Source of the DNA: Sphingomonas sp. BK345
GTDB lineage: Bacteria > Pseudomonadota > Alphaproteobacteria > Sphingomonadales > Sphingomonadaceae
Assembly (NCBI RefSeq): GCF_014193845.1
Contig: NZ_JACHZX010000003.1
Coordinates: 62,001-126,000 of the forward strand
Direction: 5' to 3'
DNA length: 64,000 nt
The translations under genes and the position numbers were made by a program. How positions within the stretch are numbered: position 1 is the first letter of the stretch; each line of letters begins with the position of its first letter. This document shows positions 46,154 through 56,343 of the stretch, piece by piece. A model generated the notes under the pieces. It did no database searches and was not told the origin of the DNA. It saw only the letters and a list, made by a program, of their open reading frames with translations.

Positions 46154-47020
46154 ATGGACGCGATCGTGGCTATCTCACTGTCGGCGCTGGCGATGACGCT
46201 CATCGTCGGGGTGCGCTACCTGCTCGCCAGCGGCGGCTTCGCGCTGGCGACTCGGTGGCGCCACCGCGACCTCTACGCCGGGCTCGACCCGCAGATCCGC
46301 CGCGAGATCGGCTGGAGCCTTGCCTCGGCCGCGATCTACGGCGTGCCCGCCGGCGTGCTCGCTTGGGGGTGGCAGGCGCATGGCTGGACGCGGATCTACG
46401 AGGACGTCCACGCCTATCCGCTCTGGTACCTGCCCGTCTCGGTGCTGCTGTACCTGGTCGCGCACGACGCCTGGTTCTACTGGACGCACCGCTGGATGCA
46501 CCGCCCGCGCGTGTTCAAGCTGGCGCACGCGGTCCACCACGCCAGCCGCCCGCCGACCGCTTGGGCGGCGATGGCGTTCCACCCGATCGAGGCGGTGAGC
46601 GGGGCTGTTGCCATTCCGCTACTGGTCCTCGTGATTCCGATCCATGTCGCCGCGCTCGGTCTGGTGCTGACGATCATGACCCTTATGGGAGTAACCAACC
46701 ATATGGGTTGGGAAATCTTCCCGAAGTTCATGTGGGGGGGGCGCCTCGGCGGCTGGCTCATCACGGCCAGCCATCATCAGCGGCATCATGAGCGGTACGG
46801 GTGTAATTATGGTCTCTACTTCCGCTTCTGGGACCGTCTCTGCGGGACGGACGACGGGCTCGGTGATTTCACGCGGTCGCACCAGCAGGCGCGCGCGCGC
46901 GCTGCTCGCGGCGCTGGTGGCGACACCGCTGGTGAGCGCGGCACCGGTGGGCTCGCTCGACGTGTCGATCGCGCAGATGCGCTCGGCCAAGGGCATGATC
47001 CGCGTGTGCCTCACCGCTGA
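46154..47020 (+). CDS. Sterol desaturase/fatty acid hydroxylase-family protein
   Basis: A 288-residue membrane protein with four or five hydrophobic segments. The di-iron histidine clusters are HDAWFYWTHRWMH, HAVHHASRPP, and HHQRHHERYGCNYG, typical of the family that hydroxylates or desaturates lipids, carotenoids and sterols. The natural end of the domain is near FRFWDRLCGTDDGLG (about residue 235), but the frame stays open for another 50 or so residues of Arg/Gly-rich sequence that overlaps the DUF2141 gene by 158 bases. Those extra residues look like out-of-frame translation, so a late frameshift or a stop lost by mutation is possible. Confidence 0.82.
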   Translation: MDAIVAISLSALAMTLIVGVRYLLASGGFALATRWRHRDLYAGLDPQIRREIGWSLASAAIYGVPAGVLAWGWQAHGWTRIYEDVHAYPLWYLPVSVLLYLVAHDAWFYWTHRWMHRPRVFKLAHAVHHASRPPTAWAAMAFHPIEAVSGAVAIPLLVLVIPIHVAALGLVLTIMTLMGVTNHMGWEIFPKFMWGGRLGGWLITASHHQRHHERYGCNYGLYFRFWDRLCGTDDGLGDFTRSHQQARARAARGAGGDTAGERGTGGLARRVDRADALGQGHDPRVPHR

Positions 47021-47315
47021 CCCGGCGAACTTCCCGCGCTGCGTCGACGATCGCGACGCGGTGACCCGCTCGATCCCCGCCGGGCAGCACAGCCTGCGCT
47101 TTGCGGCGCTGCCGCGCGGTGACTATGCGGTGGCGGTGATCCACGACGAGAACGGCAACGCCAAGCTCGACACCTTCGCGGGCATCCCCAAAGAAGGCTT
47201 CGGCTTCTCGAACAATCCCGCGATCCGCTTCGGGCCGCCGCGCTTCAAGGCGGCGCGCTTCACGCTGGCGAGTGATGCAGAAGCGCAACAGGTGAAGATG
47301 CACTACATCCTCTGA
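46863..47315 (+). CDS. DUF2141 family secreted protein
   Basis: A 150-residue protein. GTG 46863 gives a signal peptide (RARALLAALVATPLVSAAP) and a mature domain of the DUF2141 family: MRSAKGMIRVCLTADPANFPRC, PRGDYAVAVIHDENGNAKLD and the GFGFSNNP segment. The family is periplasmic and of unknown function. It overlaps the end of the upstream desaturase-type gene, on the same strand, and is probably in one operon with it. A TGA at 46864-46866 overlaps the start codon but is in a different frame from the desaturase. Confidence 0.85.
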   Translation: MISRGRTSRRARALLAALVATPLVSAAPVGSLDVSIAQMRSAKGMIRVCLTADPANFPRCVDDRDAVTRSIPAGQHSLRFAALPRGDYAVAVIHDENGNAKLDTFAGIPKEGFGFSNNPAIRFGPPRFKAARFTLASDAEAQQVKMHYIL

Positions 47316-47337
47316 CGATCCGGTGCGGGAGCTAATC

Positions 47338-47351
47338 TGATCGCGATCAGT
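47338..47351. promoter_or_regulatory. Perfect 14-base palindrome upstream of the MipA/OmpV gene
   Basis: CTGATCGCGATCAG reads the same on both strands and lies 37 bases before the GTG at 47389. Its place suits an operator for the porin-like gene, though it could also be a short transcript end of the DUF2141 gene, whose stop is 23 bases upstream. Confidence 0.45.
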
Positions 47352-47388
47352 TACGCGCCCGACATCAGAACATCAGGGGTTCCACATC

Positions 47389-48273
47389 GTGCGCGTTCTC
47401 TCTCACGCGGTCCTCGCCGCCGTGCTCGCCGGCGGCGGCCTGCTCGCCGCACCGACGGCGCTCGCCCAGGCGCAGAGCGTTCCGGCCGAGCCCAACCCGA
47501 CCCCCGACCCGGGCGTGGTGGGTGACACGATTACGGTGGCGGTCGCGGGCGCCTATCTGCCCGATTACGAGGGGTCGAACGACTATCGCCTCGTCCCTGG
47601 TCCGGCGGCGATCGGCTCGTTCCACAATTTCTCGTTCACGGTGCTCGGCAACCGCGCCTCGGTCGACCTCATCCCCAACCCGAGCGGGCCGAGCTGGGAC
47701 GTGCAGGCTGGCCCGATCGGCGTGGTCAATTTCAACCGCAGCAACAACAAGTCGATCGACGACGCGCGCGTCCGCGCGCTGGGCGAGCGCGACACCGCGA
47801 TCGAGCTCGGCGGCTATGTCGGGCTGGGCAAGACCGGCGTGCTCACCAGTCCGTACGACAAGCTCTCCGCCTCGCTCAGCTATCGCCACGACGTCAGCGG
47901 CGTGCACCACAGCGGCATCTGGAGCCCGTCGGTCAATTATTTCACCCCGCTCAGCTTGAAGGCCGGCGTGGGCCTGTTCGCCTCGGCCGAGAAGGTCGAG
48001 CGCGGCTTCGCGCGGACCTATTTCGACGTTGACGCGGCGCAGTCGGTGGCGAGCGGCTTGCCGCAATACCGCACGCGCGGCGGGTGGAAGCATTATACCG
48101 TCGGGATCGCGGGCACCTACTCGCTCACCGGCAACCTGCTGCGCGGCTGGAAGGCGATCGGCGGCGTGACCTACAAGCGCATGCTCAACGACTTCGGCGA
48201 CACGCCGGTGGTGTCGGTGGCGGGCTCGCGCAACCAGTGGCTCGCCGCGCTGGGGATCGGCTACACCTTCTGA
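47389..48273 (+). CDS. MipA/OmpV family outer-membrane protein
   Basis: A 294-residue beta-barrel protein. The signal peptide covers about residues 1-26 (cleavage near ALAQAQ). The mature chain alternates polar and hydrophobic residues and ends GIGYTF with a terminal phenylalanine, as required for barrel insertion. GAYLPDYEGSNDYRLVPGPA is the OmpV/MipA signature. Relatives scaffold murein-hydrolysing complexes or act in antibiotic and osmotic response. The start is GTG. Confidence 0.9.
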   Translation: MRVLSHAVLAAVLAGGGLLAAPTALAQAQSVPAEPNPTPDPGVVGDTITVAVAGAYLPDYEGSNDYRLVPGPAAIGSFHNFSFTVLGNRASVDLIPNPSGPSWDVQAGPIGVVNFNRSNNKSIDDARVRALGERDTAIELGGYVGLGKTGVLTSPYDKLSASLSYRHDVSGVHHSGIWSPSVNYFTPLSLKAGVGLFASAEKVERGFARTYFDVDAAQSVASGLPQYRTRGGWKHYTVGIAGTYSLTGNLLRGWKAIGGVTYKRMLNDFGDTPVVSVAGSRNQWLAALGIGYTF

Positions 48274-48320
48274 GGCAGCCGGGCTTCTGCGGGGAATGCG
48301 CATCCGCCACCTCTCACCTG

Positions 48321-48416
48321 CGTCCTCCTGAAGCTGTTTCAGGATCAACCCGACCGCATGCCCAGGACGAGAGGCGCTTGCGGGTCGGTGTATTCTGAAA
48401 CGAATTCAGGATGACG
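48321..48416. repeat. Dispersed palindromic repeat, CGTCATCC family (copy A6)
   Basis: Inverted repeat of about 96 bases between convergent genes. The left end is CGTCCTCCTGAAGCTGTTTC and the right CTGAAACGAATTCAGGATGACG; this copy is the most diverged at its left end. Beyond it, 48417-48523 shows only a short imperfect GAGCCCAG/CTGGGCTC pair (48450-48493). Confidence 0.75.
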
Positions 48417-48523
48417 GCAGGTGAATATTGCACCGTCACGCGGATGCCGGAGCCCAGGAGTCCCGATCGATGCGCTCAGTCGCACTGGGCTCCCGCGTGC
48501 GTGGGTGCGACGTCCCCTGGAAA

Positions 48524-49960
48524 TCAGGCGATGTGCACCGCCTTGGTGATGAGGTGCGCCGCGATCCCCTCGGGCCCGTCTTCCGAGCCGAAGCCGCTGT
48601 CCTTGACGCCGCCGAACGGCGCATCGCCCCAGCTCAGCCGCACGGTGTTGATCGCGACCATGCCGGCCTCGATCTCGTCGCCGAGCCGGTTCTGCAGACG
48701 GCCGTTCTCGGTGAAGCAATAGGCGCCCAGGCCGTAGGGCAGGCGGTTGGCCTCCGCGATCGCGTCGTCGGCACTGCCGAACGAGCCGATCAGCGCTACC
48801 GGGCCGAACGGCTCCTCGTTCATCGCGCTGCTCGACAGCGGCACGTCGGCCAGCACCGTCGGCGTGAAGAAGAAGCCCTCGCCCCCGCCGCGCGCGCCGC
48901 CGGTGAGCAGCTTGGCGCCGGCGCTCACCGCCTGCTCCACCAGCCCGGCGATCGCCTCGGGGCGGCGGGGATTGGCCATCGGCCCCATCTGCGTTGCCTT
49001 GTCGAGCCCGTCGCCCAGCTTCAGCGCCTTGGTGCGCTCGGCGAAGCCCTGCGCGAACCGCTCGTAGATGCCCTGCTGGACGTGGAAGCGCGTCGGCGCC
49101 ACGCAGACCTGACCGGCGTTGCGGAACTTGTGCGCCACCAGCGTGTCGAGCGTACGCTCCAGGTCGCAGTCGTCGAACACCAGCACCGGGCCGTGCCCGC
49201 CGAGCTCCATCGTGCTCTTCATCACCGTGTCGGCGGCGAGCTTGAGCAGGTGCTTGCCGACCGGCACCGAGCCGGTGAAGCTCAGCTTGCGCGTCACCGG
49301 CGAGGCGAGCAGGTGGCGCGACACCGCGTCGGGTACGCCGAAGACGAGCTGCGCGACGTCGCCGGGCAGCCCCGCGTCCTGGAAGCAGCGCAGGATCGCC
49401 ACCGCGGCACCGGGGGTTTCCTCGCTCGGCTTGAGGATCACCGAGCAGCCCGCCGCGATCGCGGGCGACAGCTTGCGCACCGGGTTCATCACCGGAAAGT
49501 TCCAGGCGCAGAAGGCCGCGACCGGGCCGACCGGCTGGTGCAGCACCAGCGAGCGCGTGCCGGTCGGGCGCGGCAGCACGCGGCCGTAGATGCGCACCGC
49601 CTCGCCAGCGTGGAAGTCGAGCAGCGCCGCGGTCGCCAGCACCTCGCCCTTGGCCTCGGCGAACGGCTTGCCCTCCTCCAGCGTGGCCAGCCGCGCGAGC
49701 GAGTCGGCGCGTTCGCGCACCAGCGCGGCGGTGCGCGACAGCACCGCGGCGCGCTCCTGCGGCGCGGTCGAGCGCCACGCGCGGAAGCCGCGCTCGGCCG
49801 CCTCGAGCGCGCGGTCGAGGTCGGCGGCGGTGGCGAGCGGGACGTGGCCAACCGCCCGGCCGTCGGCGGGGTTGAGCACCTCCTGCGTGTCGCGCCCGTC
49901 GGTGATCCACTCGCCCGCGATATAGAGGCCGAGTGGGGTGTCGTAGGGGGAGTCGGTCAT
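48524..49960 (-). CDS. gabD: NAD(P)-dependent succinate-semialdehyde dehydrogenase-type enzyme
   Basis: A 478-residue aldehyde dehydrogenase. The catalytic glutamate is in MELGGHGPV (about 251) and the cysteine in NAGQVCVAPTR (about 285), with WNFPVMNPVRKLSPA at the cofactor site. The overall pattern is closest to succinate-semialdehyde dehydrogenase, but substrate assignment within this superfamily from sequence alone is not firm. It stands alone, with a promoter region facing the anti-sigma gene. Confidence 0.85.
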   Translation of the reverse strand: MTDSPYDTPLGLYIAGEWITDGRDTQEVLNPADGRAVGHVPLATAADLDRALEAAERGFRAWRSTAPQERAAVLSRTAALVRERADSLARLATLEEGKPFAEAKGEVLATAALLDFHAGEAVRIYGRVLPRPTGTRSLVLHQPVGPVAAFCAWNFPVMNPVRKLSPAIAAGCSVILKPSEETPGAAVAILRCFQDAGLPGDVAQLVFGVPDAVSRHLLASPVTRKLSFTGSVPVGKHLLKLAADTVMKSTMELGGHGPVLVFDDCDLERTLDTLVAHKFRNAGQVCVAPTRFHVQQGIYERFAQGFAERTKALKLGDGLDKATQMGPMANPRRPEAIAGLVEQAVSAGAKLLTGGARGGGEGFFFTPTVLADVPLSSSAMNEEPFGPVALIGSFGSADDAIAEANRLPYGLGAYCFTENGRLQNRLGDEIEAGMVAINTVRLSWGDAPFGGVKDSGFGSEDGPEGIAAHLITKAVHIA

Positions 49961-50061
49961 GGTCGCTTCCGTCCGCGTGAGAGGATGCGCGCGGTATAGC
50001 GTCGCGGCGCGCGCGGGTCAGGCCAGCTCGTCGGGGGCGCGGCTCGGTCTGACGTCCCCGC

Positions 50062-50766
50062 TCAACCTTCCGACAGCGCGCCCGCCGCGACCACCGGGCC
50101 GGTCGGTGCGGCGCCCGGCGACCCGCCCGGCGGCTCAATCGACACCGCCAGCGTCGTGCCCGCGCGCAGCAGCACGCGCTGCGCCTGCGCGACCACCAGC
50201 CGGGTCGGCCGCCCCCCATCGAGCAGCCCGAGCGCGACCGGCGCGCCGCCCTCGGCGATCGCCCAGAGCTCGGCGCTGCGGCCGCGCGGCACGGTGGCGG
50301 CGGCGATCCGCACCTCGCCGCTGGTGCGGTCGACGGCGGCGGCGAGCGGCGCGCGGCCCGGCGCCTCGGCACCCGCTGGCACGACGAGCGCGGCGAGCAG
50401 CGGCGCGGCAGCAGGGCGAGTCGGCGCCGGGACAGGCGGCGGCGGCGGCGCGCGCAGCGGGCCCACCACCAGCGCGAGCACCGCGGCGGCGAGCCCGGCG
50501 AGCGCGAGCGAGCCCCGGCGGCGCCAACCCGCGCGCGGCGCCGCGCCGGGAACGTCGATCGCGGCGAGCACGCGCGCCTCCAGCCCGGCCGGCGGCGACG
50601 TCTCGGGGAACGCCAGCGCGAGCGGCGCGAGCCATTCCTCCCAGCGCGCCACCTCGGCGGCAAAGGCGCGGTCAGCGGCGAGTCGCGCGCGCGCCGCGGC
50701 CAGCTCGGCGCCGTCGAGCACGCCGAGCGCCAGCTCGGCAGCGAGGGCCTGATCGTCAGGCGTCAT
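50062..50766 (-). CDS. Anti-sigma factor, RskA-type
   Basis: A 234-residue membrane protein: a cytoplasmic N-terminal helix bundle (about 1-85, with LAAELALGVLDGAE at the start), a TM helix (about 86-105) and a periplasmic C-terminal RskA domain (about 120-234). Such proteins hold an ECF sigma factor inactive until proteolysis. Its ATG overlaps the stop of the sigma gene by 11 bases, so the two are translated together. The signal sensed is unknown. Confidence 0.88.
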   Translation of the reverse strand: MTPDDQALAAELALGVLDGAELAAARARLAADRAFAAEVARWEEWLAPLALAFPETSPPAGLEARVLAAIDVPGAAPRAGWRRRGSLALAGLAAAVLALVVGPLRAPPPPPVPAPTRPAAAPLLAALVVPAGAEAPGRAPLAAAVDRTSGEVRIAAATVPRGRSAELWAIAEGGAPVALGLLDGGRPTRLVVAQAQRVLLRAGTTLAVSIEPPGGSPGAAPTGPVVAAGALSEG

Positions 50767-51334
50767 CGGACAGGCACTCGCGGAGCCGCAGCAACGCGCG
50801 GCGAATCAGGCTCTTCATCGTGCCCAAAGGCGTGCCGTCGCGCGCCGCCAGCTCGGCGTAGGTGACACCGTCGTAGAAAGCGGTGCGCACCGCGTCGCGC
50901 GGCCTCGGCTCGAGCGTCTCGAGACAGTCGACGATCCGCGCGCGCTCCTCCTCGGCGAGCAGCGCGGCCTCGGCGCGCGGCGCGGGGTCGACGGGCTCGG
51001 CCGCGCTGCCCGGCTCGGCCAGCGGCGCGGTGGCGTGCTGGCGGCGCCGCCAGTCGATCGCGCGGTGGCGCGCGATCGTCGCCAGCCACGTGATCGGGCT
51101 CGCCCGGCCGGGCTCATAGCCGCCGGCGCGGCGCCACACTTGCACATAGACGTCCTGCAACACGTCCTCCGCGGCCTGTCGCTCGCCGCAGATACGCAGG
51201 CAGATGCCATACAGCTTCGCCGAGGTGAGGCGATACAGCCGCTGGAAGGCGTCGCGGTCCTCCATCGCCACGGCCAGCAGGACACGCACCAGCTCGGCGC
51301 GCTGCGCCGCCGCGTCGGAAGGCGCCGCGGTCAC
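50756..51334 (-). CDS. ECF-type RNA polymerase sigma factor
   Basis: A 192-residue sigma70-family factor with only region 2 (about 25-95, ICGERQAAEDVLQDVYVQVWRRA) and region 4 (about 130-185, VRTAFYDGVTYAELAARDGTPLGTMKSLIRRAL), as in ECF sigma factors of the SigK/RpoE-like groups. The start is taken at GTG 51334, but no ribosome binding site is clear, so a start further in is possible. Co-encoded with the RskA-type anti-sigma, and divergent from two ferritin-like genes, which are likely targets. Confidence 0.88.
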   Translation of the reverse strand: MTAAPSDAAAQRAELVRVLLAVAMEDRDAFQRLYRLTSAKLYGICLRICGERQAAEDVLQDVYVQVWRRAGGYEPGRASPITWLATIARHRAIDWRRRQHATAPLAEPGSAAEPVDPAPRAEAALLAEEERARIVDCLETLEPRPRDAVRTAFYDGVTYAELAARDGTPLGTMKSLIRRALLRLRECLSDDA

Positions 51335-51400
51335 GGCTTGGCAGCGCCCGAATATTCCGCCACTCGCTGCATCCTTCGCGTCGCTCCGTCGTATCTGCCG

Positions 51401-51417
51401 TAACCTGACGTCGGTTA
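51401..51417. promoter_or_regulatory. Imperfect palindrome between the sigma gene and ferritin-like genes
   Basis: TAACC-tgacgtc-GGTTA has five-base arms around a GACGTC centre. It lies 50 bases before the first ferritin-like gene and 67 before the sigma gene, in the divergent control region. It may be an operator or part of the sigma-dependent promoter. Confidence 0.4.
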
Positions 51418-51466
51418 GGAAGTGTGGCAAGCACGGCGCGTCGGGACAACTAGGAAAGGGCCTGTC

Positions 51467-52489
51467 ATGCCGGATCGCCAGCCGTCGATGGAGACGCTCG
51501 AGGCGCGCGCGCGGCGCCGCGAATCGCGCCGCGACTTCTTCACCCATGTCGCCGGCGCGGCCGCGATCGGGGCCACCGCCTTCGCCGCCTCGGCACAGGC
51601 GCAGACCTCGCCCAGCCCGACGCCCACCGCCACCTTCACCGAGGCGGACGTGCTCAACTTCGCGCTGAACCTCGAGTATCTCGAGGCGAACTTCTACTCC
51701 TTCGCGGCGACCGGCGCGGCGCTCGCCGCGGCCGACACCAGTGGCAACGTCGGCACCGCCGGGACGGCGACGGGCGGACGCGCGGTGAGCTTCCAGGACC
51801 CGCTCGTGGCGCAATATGCGCGCGAGATCGCGGCCGACGAGCTGGCGCACGTGCGCTTCCTGCGCAGCCAGTTCAGCGACACCACGCGCGCCGCGCAGCC
51901 CGCGATCGATCTCAGCGTCAGCCCCACCAGCGCGTTCAGCGTGGCCGCCCGCGCCGCCGGGCTGATCCAGGCCGGGCAGAGCTTCGACCCTTACGCCACC
52001 GACGAGAACTTCCTGCTCGGCGCGTTCATCTTCGAAGACGTCGGCGTCACCGCCTACAAGGGCGCGGCGCCGCTGATCAGCAACAAGGTCTTCGTCGAGG
52101 CCGCGGCGGGCATCCTCGCGGTGGAGGCCTATCACGCCGCGATCATCCGTTCGGTGCTGTACCGCAAGGGGCTGGCGACGCCGTCGCTCCAGTTGATCGA
52201 GGCGACCACGGCGATCTCCGACGCGCGCGACACGCTCGACGGCAAAACCGCGACCACGGATGCGGTGCGCGGCATCGCGGCCGAGGACGACCAGGGCATC
52301 GCGCCGACCACGACGAGCGACGGCACCGTGTCGAACATCGTGCCGCTCAACGAGAACGGCATCGCCTACAGTCGCACGGCCGGGCAGACGCTCAACATCG
52401 TCTACCTCAATGCCGCGGCGGTGAGCAGCGGGGGCTTCTTCCCCGCCGGCGTCAACGGCAACATCAAGACGAGCGCGGCATCGGCCTGA
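51467..52489 (+). CDS. Tat-exported ferritin-like domain protein, first of a pair
   Basis: A 340-residue protein. The N-terminus has RRESRRDFFTHVAGAAAIGA, a twin-arginine-type signal, and mature sequence follows AQAQ. NLEYLEANFYSFAA, REIAADELAHVRFLR, and AAAGILAVEAYHAAIIRSVL carry the Glu/His residues of a di-iron ferritin-like (PF13668-type) four-helix bundle. Such proteins are linked to desiccation and oxidative stress. The next gene (58 bases on) encodes a close paralogue. ATG 51467 has AGGAAAGG upstream. Confidence 0.88.
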   Translation: MPDRQPSMETLEARARRRESRRDFFTHVAGAAAIGATAFAASAQAQTSPSPTPTATFTEADVLNFALNLEYLEANFYSFAATGAALAAADTSGNVGTAGTATGGRAVSFQDPLVAQYAREIAADELAHVRFLRSQFSDTTRAAQPAIDLSVSPTSAFSVAARAAGLIQAGQSFDPYATDENFLLGAFIFEDVGVTAYKGAAPLISNKVFVEAAAGILAVEAYHAAIIRSVLYRKGLATPSLQLIEATTAISDARDTLDGKTATTDAVRGIAAEDDQGIAPTTTSDGTVSNIVPLNENGIAYSRTAGQTLNIVYLNAAAVSSGGFFPAGVNGNIKTSAASA

Positions 52490-52547
52490 GGCGCGTGCGC
52501 GCCCCCGATCGCCTTTCCCGTATCGCCCTGACAGAGGGACCGTCATC

Positions 52548-53564
52548 ATGATCAAGGATTCCGTCTTCGCCGCGCTCGAGCTCGCCAACGAGCGGCGCGC
52601 CGAGCGCCGCCGCTTCCTCAAGCTCGCCGGCGCCGGTGCCGCCGCGGCGGGTGGCCTCGGCCTGCTCTCCGCCTGCGGCAGCGACGACAACAACGACACG
52701 CCGACCCCGACGCCGTCGCCCACGCCGACCTCCACGGCCAGCGGCGTCGCCACCGACGTCGGCATCCTCCAGCTCGCGCTCAACCTCGAATATCTCGAGG
52801 CGCAATTCTACTCGATCGCGGCGTTCGGCCGGCGGCTGCCCGACGCGAGCCTGACCGGCGCGGTCGGTACGCGCGGCGACGTCACCGGCGGCCGCCAGGT
52901 GACCTTCACCGATCCGGTGATCGCCTCCTACGCGCGCGAGATCGCAGGCGACGAGATCGCGCACGTCACCGCGCTGCGCGCGGTGCTCACCGCGGCGGGA
53001 TCGACGCTGGTGATCGCGCAGCCCGCGATCAACATCGACGGCGGTGCCACCGGTGCCTTCACCGCCGCGGCGCGCGCCGCCGGGCTGGTCGACAAGAGCA
53101 GCGGCACCTTCGATCCCTACGAGAGCGATCAAAACTTCCTGCTCGCGGCCTTCCTGTTCGAGGATGTCGGCGTCTCCGCCTACAAGGGAGCGTCACCGCT
53201 GATTACCAGCGCGACCTATCTTGAGGCGGCCGCCGGCATCCTGGCGGCAGAAGCCTATCACGCCGGACTGATCCGCACCGAGCTGTTCTCGCGCGGCGAG
53301 ACCGCGCGCGCGGCGGCGAACGCGATCGCCACGGCACGCGACTCGCTCGACGGCAGCGCCACGCTCGACGCCGGGATCGCCAACAGCGACGGCACTGCCA
53401 ATCTCGTGCCGGCCGACTCGAACGCGATCGCCTACAGTCGCTCGTCGGCGCAGGTGCACAACATCGCCTACCTGCGCACCACCGCGGGGATCGGCGGCGG
53501 CTTCTTCCCGGCGGGAACGAACAATTCGATCGAGGCGCTGCGCACGTCGGGCGCCACCGCCTGA
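52548..53564 (+). CDS. Ferritin-like domain lipoprotein, second of a pair
   Basis: A 338-residue paralogue of the preceding protein. The signal has both RRRFLKLAGAG and a lipobox, LLSACGS, so it is probably a Tat-exported lipoprotein; a Thr/Pro-rich spacer (PTPTPSPTPTS) follows. NLEYLEAQFYSIAA, REIAGDEIAHVTALR and AAGILAAEAYHAGLIR keep the same putative metal ligands as the first copy. Likely one operon with it, and a candidate target of the adjacent ECF sigma factor. Confidence 0.88.
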   Translation: MIKDSVFAALELANERRAERRRFLKLAGAGAAAAGGLGLLSACGSDDNNDTPTPTPSPTPTSTASGVATDVGILQLALNLEYLEAQFYSIAAFGRRLPDASLTGAVGTRGDVTGGRQVTFTDPVIASYAREIAGDEIAHVTALRAVLTAAGSTLVIAQPAINIDGGATGAFTAAARAAGLVDKSSGTFDPYESDQNFLLAAFLFEDVGVSAYKGASPLITSATYLEAAAGILAAEAYHAGLIRTELFSRGETARAAANAIATARDSLDGSATLDAGIANSDGTANLVPADSNAIAYSRSSAQVHNIAYLRTTAGIGGGFFPAGTNNSIEALRTSGATA

Positions 53565-53667
53565 CGCGAACGGCGCCGCGCATCGCGGGGTCGGAGCGAG
53601 CGAGGGACGCGTCCGCGAGTGGGACGCGGCCCTTTGCTTGTCCGCTCGATACGGCTATGACGGAGCC

Positions 53668-55739
<2,072 letters not shown>

Positions 55740-55780
55740 TGCCGGTGCGCGGCCGGATGGCGTCCGGCCGCGGAAAGGTG

Positions 55781-56050
55781 TCATCGGTAGTGGTAGCGAC
55801 AGCTCAGTATCTCGAGCGCCTGTGTCGCGCCGCTACCGCTTACCCGGTAGACCAGCCGGTGCTCGCCGCTGATCCGTCGTGACCACCAGCCTCTGAGGCT
55901 CTGCTTAAGAGGCTCCGGCTTGCCAAGCCCCTTGAAGGGATGGCGTCTCGCATCCTCGACCAGCGCGTTGATCCGCCGCGCGGTCGCGGCGTCCTCGTCC
56001 TGCCACGCGATATAGTCGAGCCACGCGTTACGATCGAACACGATCCTCAA
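55781..56050 (-). CDS. yoeB: YoeB-family mRNA interferase toxin
   Basis: An 89-residue RelE-superfamily toxin that cleaves mRNA on the ribosome. KQSLRGWWSRRISGEHRLVYRV is the YoeB core, with the catalytic Glu and Arg (EHRLVY); the C-terminal CRYHYR carries the His-Tyr pair needed for catalysis. Its ATG overlaps the yefM stop by four bases. All expected active-site residues are present, so it is likely functional. Confidence 0.94.
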   Translation of the reverse strand: MRIVFDRNAWLDYIAWQDEDAATARRINALVEDARRHPFKGLGKPEPLKQSLRGWWSRRISGEHRLVYRVSGSGATQALEILSCRYHYR

Positions 56051-56301
56051 GGACGGAGCAGCTCATGCTCCTCACCCTCGCCAGCGGTGAAGCGAGCGAT
56101 CCCGTCCAGCAGCCGCCTCGCATTCTCGGGAGAGGAAAGCAGGTGCATCGTCTCCTGCATGCCTTCCCACTCGCTCTGTGCCACCAGCACCACGCCCTCT
56201 CCGGCCGGGCGGACGATTTGCAGCGGGGCCTTGTCGGCGACGACCCGGTCAAGCACGGCCTTCAGATTGGCGCGCGTCTCGGACACGGTGAGTGTTTCCA
56301 T
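56047..56301 (-). CDS. yefM: YefM/Phd-family antitoxin
   Basis: An 84-residue antitoxin. METLTVSETRANLKAVLDRVVADKAP is the DNA-binding N-terminal part and the acidic C-terminus wraps the toxin. It represses its own operon as a complex with YoeB. The ATG at 56301 is ten bases from a palindrome of the kind bound by YefM. Confidence 0.92.
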   Translation of the reverse strand: METLTVSETRANLKAVLDRVVADKAPLQIVRPAGEGVVLVAQSEWEGMQETMHLLSSPENARRLLDGIARFTAGEGEEHELLRP

Positions 56302-56310
56302 GTCAGCGGC

Positions 56311-56326
56311 GTACAACATTTTGTAC
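56311..56326. promoter_or_regulatory. Operator of the yefM-yoeB operon
   Basis: GTACAA-catt-TTGTAC is a perfect six-plus-six inverted repeat containing a full TGTACA (56322-56327). The E. coli YefM operator has the same TGTACA core palindromes. It overlaps the likely promoter, ten bases from the start codon. Confidence 0.7.
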
Positions 56327-56343
56327 AAACCCGCAATGTGCAC

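Noticed and set aside
46734..46741. Run of eight G in the desaturase-type gene as a frameshift site
   Set aside because: The reading frame after the run continues with a good histidine cluster and FRFWDRL motif, so no shift is needed there.
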